A DNA stretch of 64,000 nucleotides. It comes from NAK19 sp034434515. Its GTDB lineage: Bacteria; Chloroflexota; Anaerolineae; Anaerolineales; UBA4823. The notes beneath the pieces were generated by a model that saw only the letters and a list, made by a program, of their open reading frames with translations, made no database searches and had not been told where the DNA came from. Where the stretch lies: assembly GCA_034434515.1 (NCBI GenBank), contig DAOTZA010000054.1, forward strand, positions 1-64,000, in the 5' to 3' direction. This document shows, piece by piece, positions 15,752 to 24,509 of the stretch; within the stretch, counting starts at the first letter, position 1, and every line of letters starts with the position of its first letter. A program made the translations under genes and the position numbers.

Positions 15752-16399
15752 TCATGCCATTGAAGTTGGAAGTTTGGTTTTCTCAGCGAGGAGATCCAGG
15801 CCGCGGTTGACGAGAAAAACCAGCAAAAAGTAAATGAGGGCAGCCGCTCCAAAGGCTAAAAAGGGTTGTTGGGTCGTTGCGCTTAATTGTTGGGCGCGAC
15901 GTAAGATTTCGGGCACACCAATGGCATAAACCAGAGATGAATCTTTGAGTACGATCGAAGCTTCGTTTGACCAGGGTGGAATAGCCAGGCGAATAGCCTG
16001 GGGAATAATGATGTAGCGAATGGCTTGCAGGCGGCTCATGCCTATGGCGCGCGCTGCAATCATCTGACCTTCGCCCACCGCTTGGAGCGCGCCGCGTAAA
16101 ATTTCCATCTGATAGGCTGAACTGATGATGCCTAAGGAGATCGAGCCAGCCCAAAAGGGCGACAGGTTGATCAATCGCCCGGATAGCAGAAAGTATAAAA
16201 TGAAAAGCAAAGCAATCGGCGGCACCCCGCGCATCACCAAGCTGTAGATCGCTGCCAAGCGCGAGACCCAAAAACCGCCGTAGTTATAGAGCAAGGCAAG
16301 CAATAAGCCAAGGATTAGCCCAAAGGGCAAGGCAATCAAGGTCACCGCAATGGTGACCGAGGTACCTTGTAAGATATATGAGAAGAATTGGCTAAGCAT
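15752..16399 (-). CDS. Polar amino acid ABC transporter permease, first copy
   Basis: This 215-residue permease resembles its neighbour at 14292-14966 and has the EAA motif ARAIGMSRLQAIRYIIIPQAIR. The frame is open to an ATG at 16447, but that start falls inside a terminator hairpin and would add 16 residues. I prefer the ATG at 16399 (MLSQFFSYILQG), although its ribosome binding site is poor. It follows the binding protein gene after the hairpin, so it is probably made at a lower level than the binding protein. Confidence 0.88.
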   Translation of the reverse strand: MLSQFFSYILQGTSVTIAVTLIALPFGLILGLLLALLYNYGGFWVSRLAAIYSLVMRGVPPIALLFILYFLLSGRLINLSPFWAGSISLGIISSAYQMEILRGALQAVGEGQMIAARAIGMSRLQAIRYIIIPQAIRLAIPPWSNEASIVLKDSSLVYAIGVPEILRRAQQLSATTQQPFLAFGAAALIYFLLVFLVNRGLDLLAEKTKLPTSMA

Positions 16400-16420
16400 C
16401 CTTTGCCAACCGATTGCAAA

Positions 16421-16448
16421 GATGGGCAGGGAATTTGCCCTGCCCATC
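16421..16448 (-). terminator. Partial terminator between binding protein and permease genes
   Basis: GATGGGCAGGG pairs perfectly with CCCTGCCCATC around a 6-base loop, starting 15 bases after the binding-protein stop. Such hairpins in ABC operons protect the upstream mRNA and reduce read-through, giving excess binding protein. Confidence 0.7.
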
Positions 16449-16463
16449 TTTCTTCATTGGGTT

Positions 16464-17243
16464 TTACTCGGTGAAATATTTTTGCGCCAGTTGATCGATA
16501 AAGCCTTCTTGTTGCAATTGCTTGAGGATGTCGTTGATCGCCTTTGCCAGTTCGGTGTCTCCTTCTGGCAGGACAATGTTCATCGGACCACTGGAGAGAA
16601 CCCCGGTGTAGACGATTTTCAAACCACCGATCTTCTGAGCCAGCGCTTTGGCAGGGATGGCATCAGCCATCATAACATGAATTCGCCCGCTCTTTAGATC
16701 TAGGGCAGCTTGGTCGGCGCGGTCGTAGCGGAACAGATTCTGCTCGAAAATCTGCAAAACGTTGGTCAGCCAATCGTCTTGGGTTGTGCCGCTTTGGACG
16801 CCAACTTTGTATTGAGCGACATCTTCGGGCTTGGAGATGCTGCCACTGAAGGTTTCGGCGACCAAAAAGGCATCTTCTGCTGTGAAGTAGGGTTCACTGA
16901 AATCGACTACTTTGTCGCGCTCTTCCGTGTAATTGAAGGCGGAAATTGAGCAGTCAATTTTGCCTTCTTGAACGCCGGCGATCAAACTGTCGAAGGGCAT
17001 ATCGACCCATTCGATCTTGACCCCCATCCGTTTGGCGATCTCCTCCATGAGTTCGATGTCGAAACCGGTTTTGTTGCCACTCTCATCGATATATTCAAAG
17101 GGAGGATAATCGGCGCTGGTGCCCACTTTTATAACGCCTGCTTGTTTGATTTTTTCGAGGTGGCTCTGCGCACCCCCACCACAGGCAGCCAGCAACAGGC
17201 TAGCTAAAACGATCAGGCATAGCAACCAAGTGATCTTCTTCAT
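16464..17243 (-). CDS. Amino acid ABC transporter substrate-binding lipoprotein
   Basis: This 259-residue protein has a lipoprotein signal peptide ending in the lipobox LLAAC (Cys21), followed by a type-3 solute-binding fold (VIKVGTSADYPPFEYID, GFDIELMEEIAKRMGV, VDFSEPYF). It would be tethered outside the membrane and deliver a polar amino acid to the permeases encoded downstream. Cluster 3 binding proteins take arginine, lysine, glutamine, glutamate, cystine and others. With a sulfur module next door cystine is possible, but nothing in the sequence settles it. Confidence 0.93.
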   Translation of the reverse strand: MKKITWLLCLIVLASLLLAACGGGAQSHLEKIKQAGVIKVGTSADYPPFEYIDESGNKTGFDIELMEEIAKRMGVKIEWVDMPFDSLIAGVQEGKIDCSISAFNYTEERDKVVDFSEPYFTAEDAFLVAETFSGSISKPEDVAQYKVGVQSGTTQDDWLTNVLQIFEQNLFRYDRADQAALDLKSGRIHVMMADAIPAKALAQKIGGLKIVYTGVLSSGPMNIVLPEGDTELAKAINDILKQLQQEGFIDQLAQKYFTE

Positions 17244-17291
17244 TTCTCCATCCTTATTCTCTGAGGGTTAGATTAATCATTTGTAATATAA

Positions 17292-17321
17292 ACCATACCA
17301 CAGGATAGGAGTTTTGGACAA
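17292..17321 (-). promoter_or_regulatory. Likely promoter of the amino acid importer operon
   Basis: On the minus strand TTGTCC (17316-17321) and TATGGT (17292-17297) are 18 bases apart, and the -10 is preceded by TGG (extended -10). It lies about 50 bases upstream of the binding-protein start. Confidence 0.4.
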
Positions 17322-17357
17322 GTGAAAAATGTCATCTAAGGCATTTAAACACCTGTC

Positions 17358-18674
17358 TCAGACAACCTGTGACACCAGTTCGGGGGCTGTCTCCAGGTAC
17401 AGGACCTCCTGATCGTCATTATAAGAGAGGATTTCAGCATAACGGCCCCAGTTGATCAGTGTCTCCAACTGACGCTCGGCTTCCTCTTTATGAAATTCAA
17501 GCTCCAATGCCGTCAGGATCACTCCAACTGGCAAAGCCTTTTTATCCGAAGAACTCAACATGCTCAGCAGCCAGCGTACCAAAGGTAGACGGCGAATACG
17601 GGTAGCGAAGATTTCCTTGCGGGCGAGGATGCTGGCTTCGGCAAAAGTCTCTCCCAACGGTGTCAATGTAATGTCACCTTTAGCAATCGTTGCAAATCCT
17701 AACAATTCGGCTGCTTCGGTCAGGGTTAAGATGTGGCCAGAATCGACGTTGAGTTCTTCGCTCAAGCGATAGATGTCGGCGCGGTTTTGGGGCATCTCGG
17801 CCAGGTTTTCGAGGAAACCGGCCAGATCGGTGATCGTCACTTTGGGTAAGGAGCGGGTAACGCCTGGCTCGCCAGGAGCGCTACCTAATTCAACGATTTC
17901 GGGTTGGGTTTGTCCGGCCAACATGCTATAGACCTGGTCGACGAGTATTTGAAACTCGTCCGATTTTTTCTGGCGCGGGTGAGGCAGGGTGATGGTTAAT
18001 TCAGATAGAATGCGCCCGGGTTCTTTATCCATCACTACGATCCGATCCGCCATGAAAACTGTTTCTTCAATATTATGACTCACCATAAGAATGGCTTTGG
18101 TAGGGATTTTGCCAGTTGTCCATAATTCCATTAATTCATTGCGCAGGGACTCGGCGCTGAGGACATCCAGGGCAGAAAAAGGCTCATCCAGACAGAGCAA
18201 TTCTGGTTCAACTGCCATCGCGCGGGCAAAACCTACTTTCTGGCGCATGCCACCGGAGAGTTCGCGCGGATAGGCTGATTCAAAGCCGTCTAACCCAACC
18301 CGGTCGATCAGATCTAAAGCGCGTGGCGTGCGAATATTGGCGGGTACGGCGCGCGCCTTCAGAGCAAGCTCAACGTTTTCCAAGACGGTGAGCCACGGGA
18401 ACAGGGCAAAGGTCTGAAAAACGATGGAAGCGTAGGGGTTGACGCCCTCCAGTGGTTGGTCACGGTAGAGAACTGTCCCCTCGGATGGTTTTTGCAAACC
18501 GGTAATAATCCTCAGAAGGGTGCTTTTGCCACAACCTGACGGTCCAAGCAAAGCGATGAACTCGCCTTCATAAACGGTTAGGTTCACATCTTGAACGGCT
18601 GTGAAGCGGCGTGAGCCGCTGGTGTAAATTTGATGAATGCGACGTAATTTGAGTAATGGCTTATTGGTTTCCAT
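17358..18674 (-). CDS. NitT/TauT-type ABC transporter ATPase with C-terminal AAA-associated domain
   Basis: This 438-residue protein is longer than usual. Residues 1-240 are a nitrate/sulfonate/taurine-type ATPase with Walker A GPSGCGKST (44-52), signature LSGGMRQK and Walker B LLCLDEPFSALD. Residues from about 285 to 425 match the AAA-associated C-terminal domain found on a subset of these ATPases, a winged-helix-like region (AAELLGFATIAKGDITLTPLG) presumed regulatory. It lies 3 bases after the permease gene. Substrate is unknown; candidates include nitrate, sulfonates, guanidine-like compounds and thiamine precursors. Confidence 0.9.
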   Translation of the reverse strand: METNKPLLKLRRIHQIYTSGSRRFTAVQDVNLTVYEGEFIALLGPSGCGKSTLLRIITGLQKPSEGTVLYRDQPLEGVNPYASIVFQTFALFPWLTVLENVELALKARAVPANIRTPRALDLIDRVGLDGFESAYPRELSGGMRQKVGFARAMAVEPELLCLDEPFSALDVLSAESLRNELMELWTTGKIPTKAILMVSHNIEETVFMADRIVVMDKEPGRILSELTITLPHPRQKKSDEFQILVDQVYSMLAGQTQPEIVELGSAPGEPGVTRSLPKVTITDLAGFLENLAEMPQNRADIYRLSEELNVDSGHILTLTEAAELLGFATIAKGDITLTPLGETFAEASILARKEIFATRIRRLPLVRWLLSMLSSSDKKALPVGVILTALELEFHKEEAERQLETLINWGRYAEILSYNDDQEVLYLETAPELVSQVV

Positions 18675-18677
18675 AGG

Positions 18678-20402
18678 CTACTCCATCCGATATTTCTCTT
18701 CTGCGATGCGGTATAACCTTCTCCAGAACAGGCGGTTGACCAGCACTACTGTTAGGATCATGCTCAAGGTAGCAGCGAGTAAAAGAGAGTAATCTCCTGT
18801 GGCGGTAGCATGGGAGATTAATGCTCCAATCCCGGTCGCTGAAATGGTTTGGCCTCCAAAATGGACATACTCGGCGACAATGCTGGCATTCCAAGCCCCA
18901 CCACTTGCCGTGATTGCCCCGGTAATCAAATACGGAAACAGAGCAGGGAGGATTAAGGTGCGCCATCTTTCTCTGGCCGAAAGTTGTAACAGAGACGTGG
19001 TGTATTTAAGGTCTTGTGGGATGGCGCTCGCCCCGGCAATAATGTTAAAGAGTAAATACCATTGTGTTCCCATTAACATTAACAAAATTGCCGCAAAGTT
19101 TAAACCCCCGCTTAGGTGAATGAGAAACATCAAAAGGATCGGAAAGATTGCGGTGGCAGGAATGGAAGCGGCGATCTGAATAAGCGGCTGAATGAAACGG
19201 GCTAAGTCGGGTTTTGTTCCAACCACAACCCCTAATGGGATTGTCCAGCAGAGAGCAATCAACAACGAATCGACAACTCGCAAGAAGGTAACGCCAAGCC
19301 CTTGTCCAATCTCAAGCCATTGAGACAGAGATAGCGAGCCTAACAGGAGGAAGGTTCGGTATCCACCATAGCTGATGATGATCAAAAACAAACCGATGAA
19401 CACAACTATGCCAGGCGAAAATCTGCTATCCTGCACCGAAGGGGTTGTTGGCGAGGGGTCCAAGCGCAGCATCCAGCGATCGATCCGCTCTGCGAGCGGG
19501 CTGATCAGGGATTTTTGAATCCATCCATATAGGCGAGATTTATACATCAGGTCATAGAACCACGAAGTGGGCGGGTTGTCGCTTTCGACCATCTCAAGCT
19601 TGAAGCGATCGCTCCAGGCTAACAATGGCCGCCACAGGAATTGATCCAAAGCTACGATAGTGACGATTAAGGTAAGTAATCCCCACAAAATGGCCTGTGT
19701 GTTTCCTTGATTGGCTGCTTCTTGCAAGTAAGCCCCTAAACCAGCCAGACGAAAGTCGCGGTTTCCGACGGTGAAGATCTCGGCTGCCATCAGGAAGAAC
19801 CAACCACCAGCAAAGGACATAATGCTGTTCCAAATCAGGCTGATCATACCGAAGGGGAGTTCAAGACGCTTAAACCGTAACCAGGTGTTCAGGCGGAAAA
19901 TAGCACTGGCTTCCTGCAGTTCTTTCGGTATGGTGGTGAGGGACTGATACCAGCCAAAGGTCATATTCCAGACCTGGCTGGTGAAGATCAAGACGATCGA
20001 GGCCAACTCGGCGGCTAACCGCTGAGGGAGAAAGGCGCTTAAGCTGAGTAAAACAACGGGCAAAAAGGATAAAATCGGTACGGATTGCAGTACATCTAGG
20101 AGCGGCATTAAGATCATCTCTGCTCGCCGGTTATACGCGGCAACGCGTCCGTAGGTCAATGTGAAAAGCAAGGAGAGAAAATAAGCTGCAAACATTCTGC
20201 CGAGGGAGAGCAGGGTGTACCACGGCAAGGCAGAGGTGGAAAGCGAGATCTGTGGCCCGCTGATGATTTGCGGCGCGTTAACCGCTAAGCGCACACCTGC
20301 ATAAAGCAAGGTTGCGATGAGCAAAAGGACAATTCCGTCCCCAAGGGTGAACGTCCGTTCAAGGCGTTTTTTTGGAGGTAAAAGGTAGCGCAGAACTCCC
20401 AT
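18678..20402 (-). CDS. NitT/TauT-type ABC permease, tandem double-permease fusion
   Basis: This 574-residue membrane protein contains two complete BPD-type permease domains. The first is in about residues 60-260, with EAA-like loop TTIPKELQEASAIFRLNTW. The second is in about 340-560, with SAIPQDLKYTTSLLQLSARER. A cytoplasmic linker lies between them. One polypeptide would thus supply both halves of the channel. The start ATG has GAGGTGAAGCT just upstream, right after the leader terminator. No substrate-binding protein gene is adjacent, so the importer must borrow one from elsewhere or work differently. Confidence 0.9.
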   Translation of the reverse strand: MGVLRYLLPPKKRLERTFTLGDGIVLLLIATLLYAGVRLAVNAPQIISGPQISLSTSALPWYTLLSLGRMFAAYFLSLLFTLTYGRVAAYNRRAEMILMPLLDVLQSVPILSFLPVVLLSLSAFLPQRLAAELASIVLIFTSQVWNMTFGWYQSLTTIPKELQEASAIFRLNTWLRFKRLELPFGMISLIWNSIMSFAGGWFFLMAAEIFTVGNRDFRLAGLGAYLQEAANQGNTQAILWGLLTLIVTIVALDQFLWRPLLAWSDRFKLEMVESDNPPTSWFYDLMYKSRLYGWIQKSLISPLAERIDRWMLRLDPSPTTPSVQDSRFSPGIVVFIGLFLIIISYGGYRTFLLLGSLSLSQWLEIGQGLGVTFLRVVDSLLIALCWTIPLGVVVGTKPDLARFIQPLIQIAASIPATAIFPILLMFLIHLSGGLNFAAILLMLMGTQWYLLFNIIAGASAIPQDLKYTTSLLQLSARERWRTLILPALFPYLITGAITASGGAWNASIVAEYVHFGGQTISATGIGALISHATATGDYSLLLAATLSMILTVVLVNRLFWRRLYRIAEEKYRME

Positions 20403-20580
20403 AGCTTCACCTCAAAAAGCAACCCCGCCGCAGTGTGCCGACGGGGTTGGAGGAAGCCACGGGATAACCCCTCGCCTAGCTCACTTGCGGCGAATGGAGC
20501 CTGGATTGCTGATAATCGAGATCTAAGTCTACGTCAGAAGATGTGTCATCCATACTGAAACCGACTCATTCAATAGAGAT
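20403..20580 (-). ncRNA. Structured leader RNA of the NitT/TauT-type operon, candidate riboswitch of unknown class
   Basis: About 175 bases of untranslated RNA lie between a strong promoter and the permease start and end in an intrinsic terminator. Visible local stems include CGCC/GGCG and GGGG-TTAT-CCC, with complementary AGGCTCC and GGCTTCC flanks. I could not match it to TPP, guanidine, cobalamin, SAM or other classes I know. The rest of the gap to degV (20610-20729) shows no gene. Confidence 0.5.
20414..20448 (-). terminator. Leader terminator before the double-permease gene
   Basis: AACCCCGTCG pairs with CGGCGGGGTT (one G-T pair) around GCACACTG, followed by GCTTTTTG. It ends 11 bases before the permease start codon, a position expected for a riboswitch or attenuator expression platform. 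Confidence 0.8.
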
Positions 20581-20609
20581 ACTATACCCATTTAAACAGA
20601 GTTTGTCAA
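20581..20609 (-). promoter_or_regulatory. Strong promoter of the NitT/TauT-type operon
   Basis: On the minus strand TTGACA (20604-20609) and TATAGT (20581-20586) are exactly 17 bases apart. Transcription would start near 20574, giving a leader of about 170 bases. Confidence 0.8.
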
Positions 20610-20729
20610 GCAAAAATTTCTAGCACGGGCAGAGGATGAGTAGCGAGCCCAAGATGCGCCGGAGAAACAGGTTACCCGATCGGTCATTTGTAATTTTGGT
20701 AGCTTGCTTTCTGGTTTGGGAAGGAGGAA

Positions 20730-21578
20730 TTACATTCCGGCCATATAGGCTATCCCAACTGTGCCAGGACCGGCGTGTGTACCGATCACCGGGCTGACGG
20801 TTGAAAAGATGGACTCAACCGGGTTGAGTTTTTTCGATAATTCATCAAGCAAAAAGCGGGCGTCTTCTTCAGCGTTGGCATTGAGGGTTGCCAGACGTAA
20901 TGGAGTCTTCCCTTGTACACGTTCCTCAATAATCTCCATCAAGCGCAATAAGGATTTTTTGCGGGTTCGGATGCGTTCCACAGCCTCCACTCGCCCGCCG
21001 CGCACCTCCAGAATTGGCTTAATGTTCAGAGCTGTTCCCAAAAAGCGGCTGCCGCCCCCGATCCGTCCACCGCGGTGTAAAAACTCGAGCGTATCTACCG
21101 CAAAGACAACCCCCGTATGGTTGCGCGCATCTTCTGCCAGACGTTTGCACTCGGCGAGATTTGCTCCGCCTTGCGCGGCGCGGGCGACAGTTAAGACCTG
21201 AAAACCCATTGCCATAGCCGTTGTGTAAGAATCGACAATTTCGATCGGCGCTCCTGGGAGCATTTCTTTGGCTTGTTGAGCTGAGTCGATCGTTCCAGAG
21301 AGCTTGGCTGAAATGAGAATGGCGATGATTTCTTTACCTTGATCGAGTAAGGTTTGGAAAATGTCGCGAAACTTGGGTATCGCAACCTGAGAAGAGGAGG
21401 GCATTACCGTAGCAGTTTTTAGACGTTTATAAAATTCGTCTGGTTGAATATCCACGCCATCTTCGTAGGTTTGATCCCCCCAGATAAGAATTTGTGGCGC
21501 AACGGTGATCGGGTATTCCTGAAGAAAATTTTGCGGGATGTACGCGGTACTGTCGGTAACAACAGCAACTTTTGACAT
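20730..21578 (-). CDS. DegV family fatty-acid-binding protein
   Basis: This 282-residue protein of the DegV/FakB family binds a fatty acid for presentation to a FakA-type kinase. It opens with VAVVTDSTAYIP, and has MPSSSQVAIPKF, ISAKLSGT, VDSYTTAMAMGF and the C-terminal family pattern VIGTHAGPGTVGIAYMAG. The ATG has AGGAGG upstream. No kinase gene is adjacent. It is transcribed alone, divergent from ffh. Confidence 0.92.
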   Translation of the reverse strand: MSKVAVVTDSTAYIPQNFLQEYPITVAPQILIWGDQTYEDGVDIQPDEFYKRLKTATVMPSSSQVAIPKFRDIFQTLLDQGKEIIAILISAKLSGTIDSAQQAKEMLPGAPIEIVDSYTTAMAMGFQVLTVARAAQGGANLAECKRLAEDARNHTGVVFAVDTLEFLHRGGRIGGGSRFLGTALNIKPILEVRGGRVEAVERIRTRKKSLLRLMEIIEERVQGKTPLRLATLNANAEEDARFLLDELSKKLNPVESIFSTVSPVIGTHAGPGTVGIAYMAGM

Positions 21579-21603
21579 GATAAGACCTCCTATAGGCGAA
21601 TGA

Positions 21604-21615
21604 TAACCATGGTTA
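21604..21615. promoter_or_regulatory. Palindrome upstream of degV
   Basis: TAACCATGGTTA is a perfect 12-base palindrome 26-37 bases before the degV start, a plausible operator position. The regulator is unknown. Confidence 0.3.
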
Positions 21616-21770
21616 CATTTTGTTTGTTCATCTGCTTAACCCCATTCTTCAAAAATGGTTTCAAATTTGAGTTCAAACAGAGTATGAAGGGTTGCCATGA
21701 GTCTAGACCTGCAAAAAACCCTGAGTCAAGATCAATCAATGGGTAGGGGTCAAAAATTCTAAATCAACTC

Positions 21771-21799
21771 TTGACCTTTCTTTGGTTAGCGTTTACAAT
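21771..21799 (+). promoter_or_regulatory. Promoter of the ffh operon
   Basis: TTGACC (21771-21776) and TACAAT (21794-21799) are 17 bases apart, giving a leader of about 60 bases. No other signal was seen in the 21579-21864 gap apart from the degV palindrome. Confidence 0.7.
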
Positions 21800-21864
21800 G
21801 CGATTTTGCGAACTTTAAGGGCGAAGCAACCTTCATTATATAAAAATCAATTAACTATTGCGAA

Positions 21865-23187
21865 ATGTTTGAGAGTTTAACCGAGCGATTAGAGAACATT
21901 TTTAAGCAATTGCGCCGTCACGGGAAGTTGACCGAAAAAGAGGTGGATGCTGCTCTCCGTGAAGTGCGTTTGGCTTTGTTAGAAGCCGATGTCAACTATG
22001 GCGTCGTCAAGGATTTTATCAACCGCGTGAGGGAACGGGCGGTTGGCGCTGAGGTATCTCGAGCTTTGAATCCTGCCCAGCAGGTGATTAAGATCGTCCA
22101 CGAAGAATTGATTGCTACGTTAGGAGCAGCCGAGCGGTTGAACTTGAGTGGTGAGAAGCCGCGTGCCATCATGCTGGTTGGGTTACAGGGTTCGGGCAAG
22201 ACCACTGCGGCTGCCAAACTGGCTCGTCTGTTGCGTTCGCAAGGAGAGCGGGTGATGCTGGTTGCAGCAGATCCCTATCGCCCGGCAGCGGTTAAACAAC
22301 TGCAAACGCTTGGGGAACGAGTGGACGTGCCGGTATATCATGAGGAGGGGGTCCTGCCGTCGCATCTTGCAGCCAGGGCACGTCAGAAAGCTTCTTTGGG
22401 CGGTTATTCCACCCTCATTCTGGATACAGCAGGGCGTTCACAGCTTGATCAGGCATTGATGGATGAATTGGAAGCCATTCGCCAGCAGGTCAAACCGACC
22501 GAGATCTTGCTGGTGGTGGATGCTATGATCGGACAGGAATCGGTCAATGTTGCTCAAGGATTTCGCCAGGTGATTCCTCTGAGCGGTTTGGTCTTGACCA
22601 AGATGGACGGCGATGCCCGTGGCGGAGCAGCCATTTCGATCCGTTCGGTGACTGGGGTACCGATCAAGTTTATCGGCACGGGTGAAGCTCTTGACGCCCT
22701 GGAAACCTATGACCCCTCCCGACTGGCGGCGCGGATTCTGGGAATGGGCGATGTGCTTGGTCTGATCGAAAAAGCGGAGGCTGCCTTTGATGAGCAGGTT
22801 GCGCGCGAGCAAGCCGCCCGATTGATGGCGGGTGAGTTCACGCTGGAAGATTTTGCCCAACAACTGCGTCAAATCAAACGCATGGGCCCGATTACCCAGA
22901 TACTGGAAATGTTGCCCGGTGGGATGGGACAAATGGCGCGCCAAATTTCTCCCCAAGAAGCTGAAAAACAGCTTAAAATAACAGAAGCAATTATTAACTC
23001 AATGACTCCATTAGAGCGAAGGCGACCGGAGATTCTTAATGCCAGCCGGCGGCGCAGAATTGCCCGGGGTTCCGGCACGCAGGTGCAAGATGTCAACCGC
23101 CTGATCAAACAGTTTCGGGATATGCAAAAGCTGATGAAAACATTCAAAAAATCTGGGCTGAAGGGATTGCCCCGCTTATTCGGTTAA
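21865..23187 (+). CDS. ffh: Signal recognition particle GTPase Ffh
   Basis: Ffh binds SRP RNA and delivers nascent membrane proteins to the translocon through FtsY. The 440-residue protein has the N domain (1-90), a G domain with G1 GLQGSGKTT (about 105), G3 DTAGRSQ and G4 TKMDGDARGG, and a methionine-rich M domain ending in SRRRRIARGSGTQVQDVN. I see no good Shine-Dalgarno sequence before the ATG; the leader is AT-rich. It heads a run with rpsP, khpA, rimM and dprA, a common bacterial arrangement. Confidence 0.96.
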   Translation: MFESLTERLENIFKQLRRHGKLTEKEVDAALREVRLALLEADVNYGVVKDFINRVRERAVGAEVSRALNPAQQVIKIVHEELIATLGAAERLNLSGEKPRAIMLVGLQGSGKTTAAAKLARLLRSQGERVMLVAADPYRPAAVKQLQTLGERVDVPVYHEEGVLPSHLAARARQKASLGGYSTLILDTAGRSQLDQALMDELEAIRQQVKPTEILLVVDAMIGQESVNVAQGFRQVIPLSGLVLTKMDGDARGGAAISIRSVTGVPIKFIGTGEALDALETYDPSRLAARILGMGDVLGLIEKAEAAFDEQVAREQAARLMAGEFTLEDFAQQLRQIKRMGPITQILEMLPGGMGQMARQISPQEAEKQLKITEAIINSMTPLERRRPEILNASRRRRIARGSGTQVQDVNRLIKQFRDMQKLMKTFKKSGLKGLPRLFG

Positions 23188-23306
23188 GAGCTACGGCTAC
23201 CGTTTCTCAGGAAATCGGCGTCTCCTTCAACGCTCCCTCAGCCTGAGAAGCTGGCAGCGGGTAGAGATGGATATTTGGAATTCGTAAACTTTAAGGAGAA
23301 TCATCT

Positions 23307-23666
23307 ATGGTGAGAATTCGTCTTAGAAGGGTCGGTTTAAAAGGACAACCCAGCTACCGGATTGTTGTGGCGGACAAAGAAGCTCCCCGCGATGGACGTT
23401 TTTTGGAGATCGTGGGATTCTATAATCCACGCACAGATCCAGCTACCATTCAGATTGCTGAAGAACGGGTGTACGATTGGATAAGCAAGGGTGCTCAGCC
23501 GACCGAATCGGTAGCAAAACTTTTCCAATCGGTGGGGCTATTCGAGCGCTTTCAACGCTATAAACAAGGCGAGTCGCTGGATACCTTGCTGAAGGAAGCC
23601 ACCGCCATTCAAGCCAGCCGTAACGTCCAACCCAAGACAAGCCTTTCGGCACAGAAACGCAGTTAA
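23307..23666 (+). CDS. rpsP: Ribosomal protein S16
   Basis: This small-subunit protein stabilises 16S rRNA during assembly. It begins MVRIRLRRVGLKGQPSYRIV, the S16 signature, with DGRFLEIVGFYNPRT next. At 119 residues it is longer than the usual 80-90 because of a C-terminal tail of about 35 residues. AAGGAG precedes the ATG. The ffh-rpsP-KH-rimM order is widely conserved. Confidence 0.96.
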   Translation: MVRIRLRRVGLKGQPSYRIVVADKEAPRDGRFLEIVGFYNPRTDPATIQIAEERVYDWISKGAQPTESVAKLFQSVGLFERFQRYKQGESLDTLLKEATAIQASRNVQPKTSLSAQKRS

Positions 23667-23717
23667 CTTTGCAACGATAGCTGGCACCTCCAATTGTCGA
23701 TAAAAAAGGAGGCGTGT

Positions 23718-23954
23718 GTGAAATCTCTAATTGAGTACATAGCACAATCCCTGGTAGATCATCCAGAAGAGGTCAGAGTGCGCGAAGTCCGAAAAGGGAA
23801 TCTGGTCAACCTTGCTTTGTATGTTGCCAAAGACGACATGGGGCGGGTGATCGGCAGAAACGGCCGGGTGGCAAACGCCATCCGAGTTCTATTACGGGTG
23901 GCAGCTATTCGGCAAGGTTTACGGGTAAACTTCGACGTTGAAGAGCCACGATGA
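23718..23954 (+). CDS. khpA: KH-domain RNA-binding protein KhpA
   Basis: This 78-residue single KH domain has the GxxG loop in VIGRNGRVANAIR, which grips single-stranded RNA. Members pair with KhpB (Jag) and affect cell elongation and RNA stability. I chose GTG at 23718 because a perfect AGGAGG lies 5 bases upstream; an open frame from 23694 would add 8 residues across the ribosome binding site. Its stop overlaps the rimM start (ATGA). Confidence 0.93.
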   Translation: MKSLIEYIAQSLVDHPEEVRVREVRKGNLVNLALYVAKDDMGRVIGRNGRVANAIRVLLRVAAIRQGLRVNFDVEEPR

Positions 23955-24505
23955 ATCCTGCCTCGCCGCGTACTGTGCAAAACCAAGCGGCAGGCTCGCT
24001 GCAAGCTGGCGAGCCTGCCTTCTTAGTGATTGGCAAAATCCGCCGGCCACATGGGGTGCGCGGAGAAGTGCTGATGGAAATCTACACGGATTTCCCTGAA
24101 CGGATTCAAGCGGGGGTGGTGGTATATGTTGGAGATCAGGGGCAGCAGCACGAAATTGTGTCGCGGCGAACCCATCGAGATGGGCTATTGATTCGTTTTC
24201 AGGGGTATACAACTCCTGAAGAAGCTGGCGAACTGCGCAATCAACTGGTATACGTTCGCGCCGATGATCGGCCGCCATTAGAAGAGGGTGAATACTATCA
24301 CCATCAGATCCTTGGCATGATGGTTTATGATGAAGTGCAAGGATTTATCGGCTGGGTCAGAGAAATCCTCAGCACCGGTGCTAATGATGTACTGGTGGTA
24401 AAAAATGAGCAAGAGAGGGAACACTTGATTCCCTTTGCCGATGATTGGATCGTAGAAGTGGATGTGGATCAAAAAAAACTCCGCGTGACCATCCTGCAGG
24501 GGTGA
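23951..24505 (+). CDS. rimM: Ribosome maturation factor RimM
   Basis: RimM binds S19 and helps mature the 3' domain of 16S rRNA. The 184-residue protein has an N-terminal RimM barrel (IGKIRRPHGVRGEVLMEIYTD) and a C-terminal PRC barrel (YHHQILGMMVYDEVQG, GANDVLVVKN, LIPFADDWI). About 20 extra residues precede the usual start. It overlaps khpA by 4 bases. TrmD, often the next gene, is absent and dprA follows instead. Confidence 0.94.
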   Translation: MNPASPRTVQNQAAGSLQAGEPAFLVIGKIRRPHGVRGEVLMEIYTDFPERIQAGVVVYVGDQGQQHEIVSRRTHRDGLLIRFQGYTTPEEAGELRNQLVYVRADDRPPLEEGEYYHHQILGMMVYDEVQGFIGWVREILSTGANDVLVVKNEQEREHLIPFADDWIVEVDVDQKKLRVTILQG

Positions 24506-24509
24506 ATTG

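Noticed and set aside
16400..16447. Upstream ATG for the first amino acid permease
   Set aside because: That start lies within the terminator hairpin after the binding protein and adds residues not typical of the family.
20403..20580. TPP or guanidine-I riboswitch
   Set aside because: The leader lacks CTGAGA and the conserved TPP boxes and lacks the guanidine-I conserved loops. It is kept only as a candidate of unknown class.
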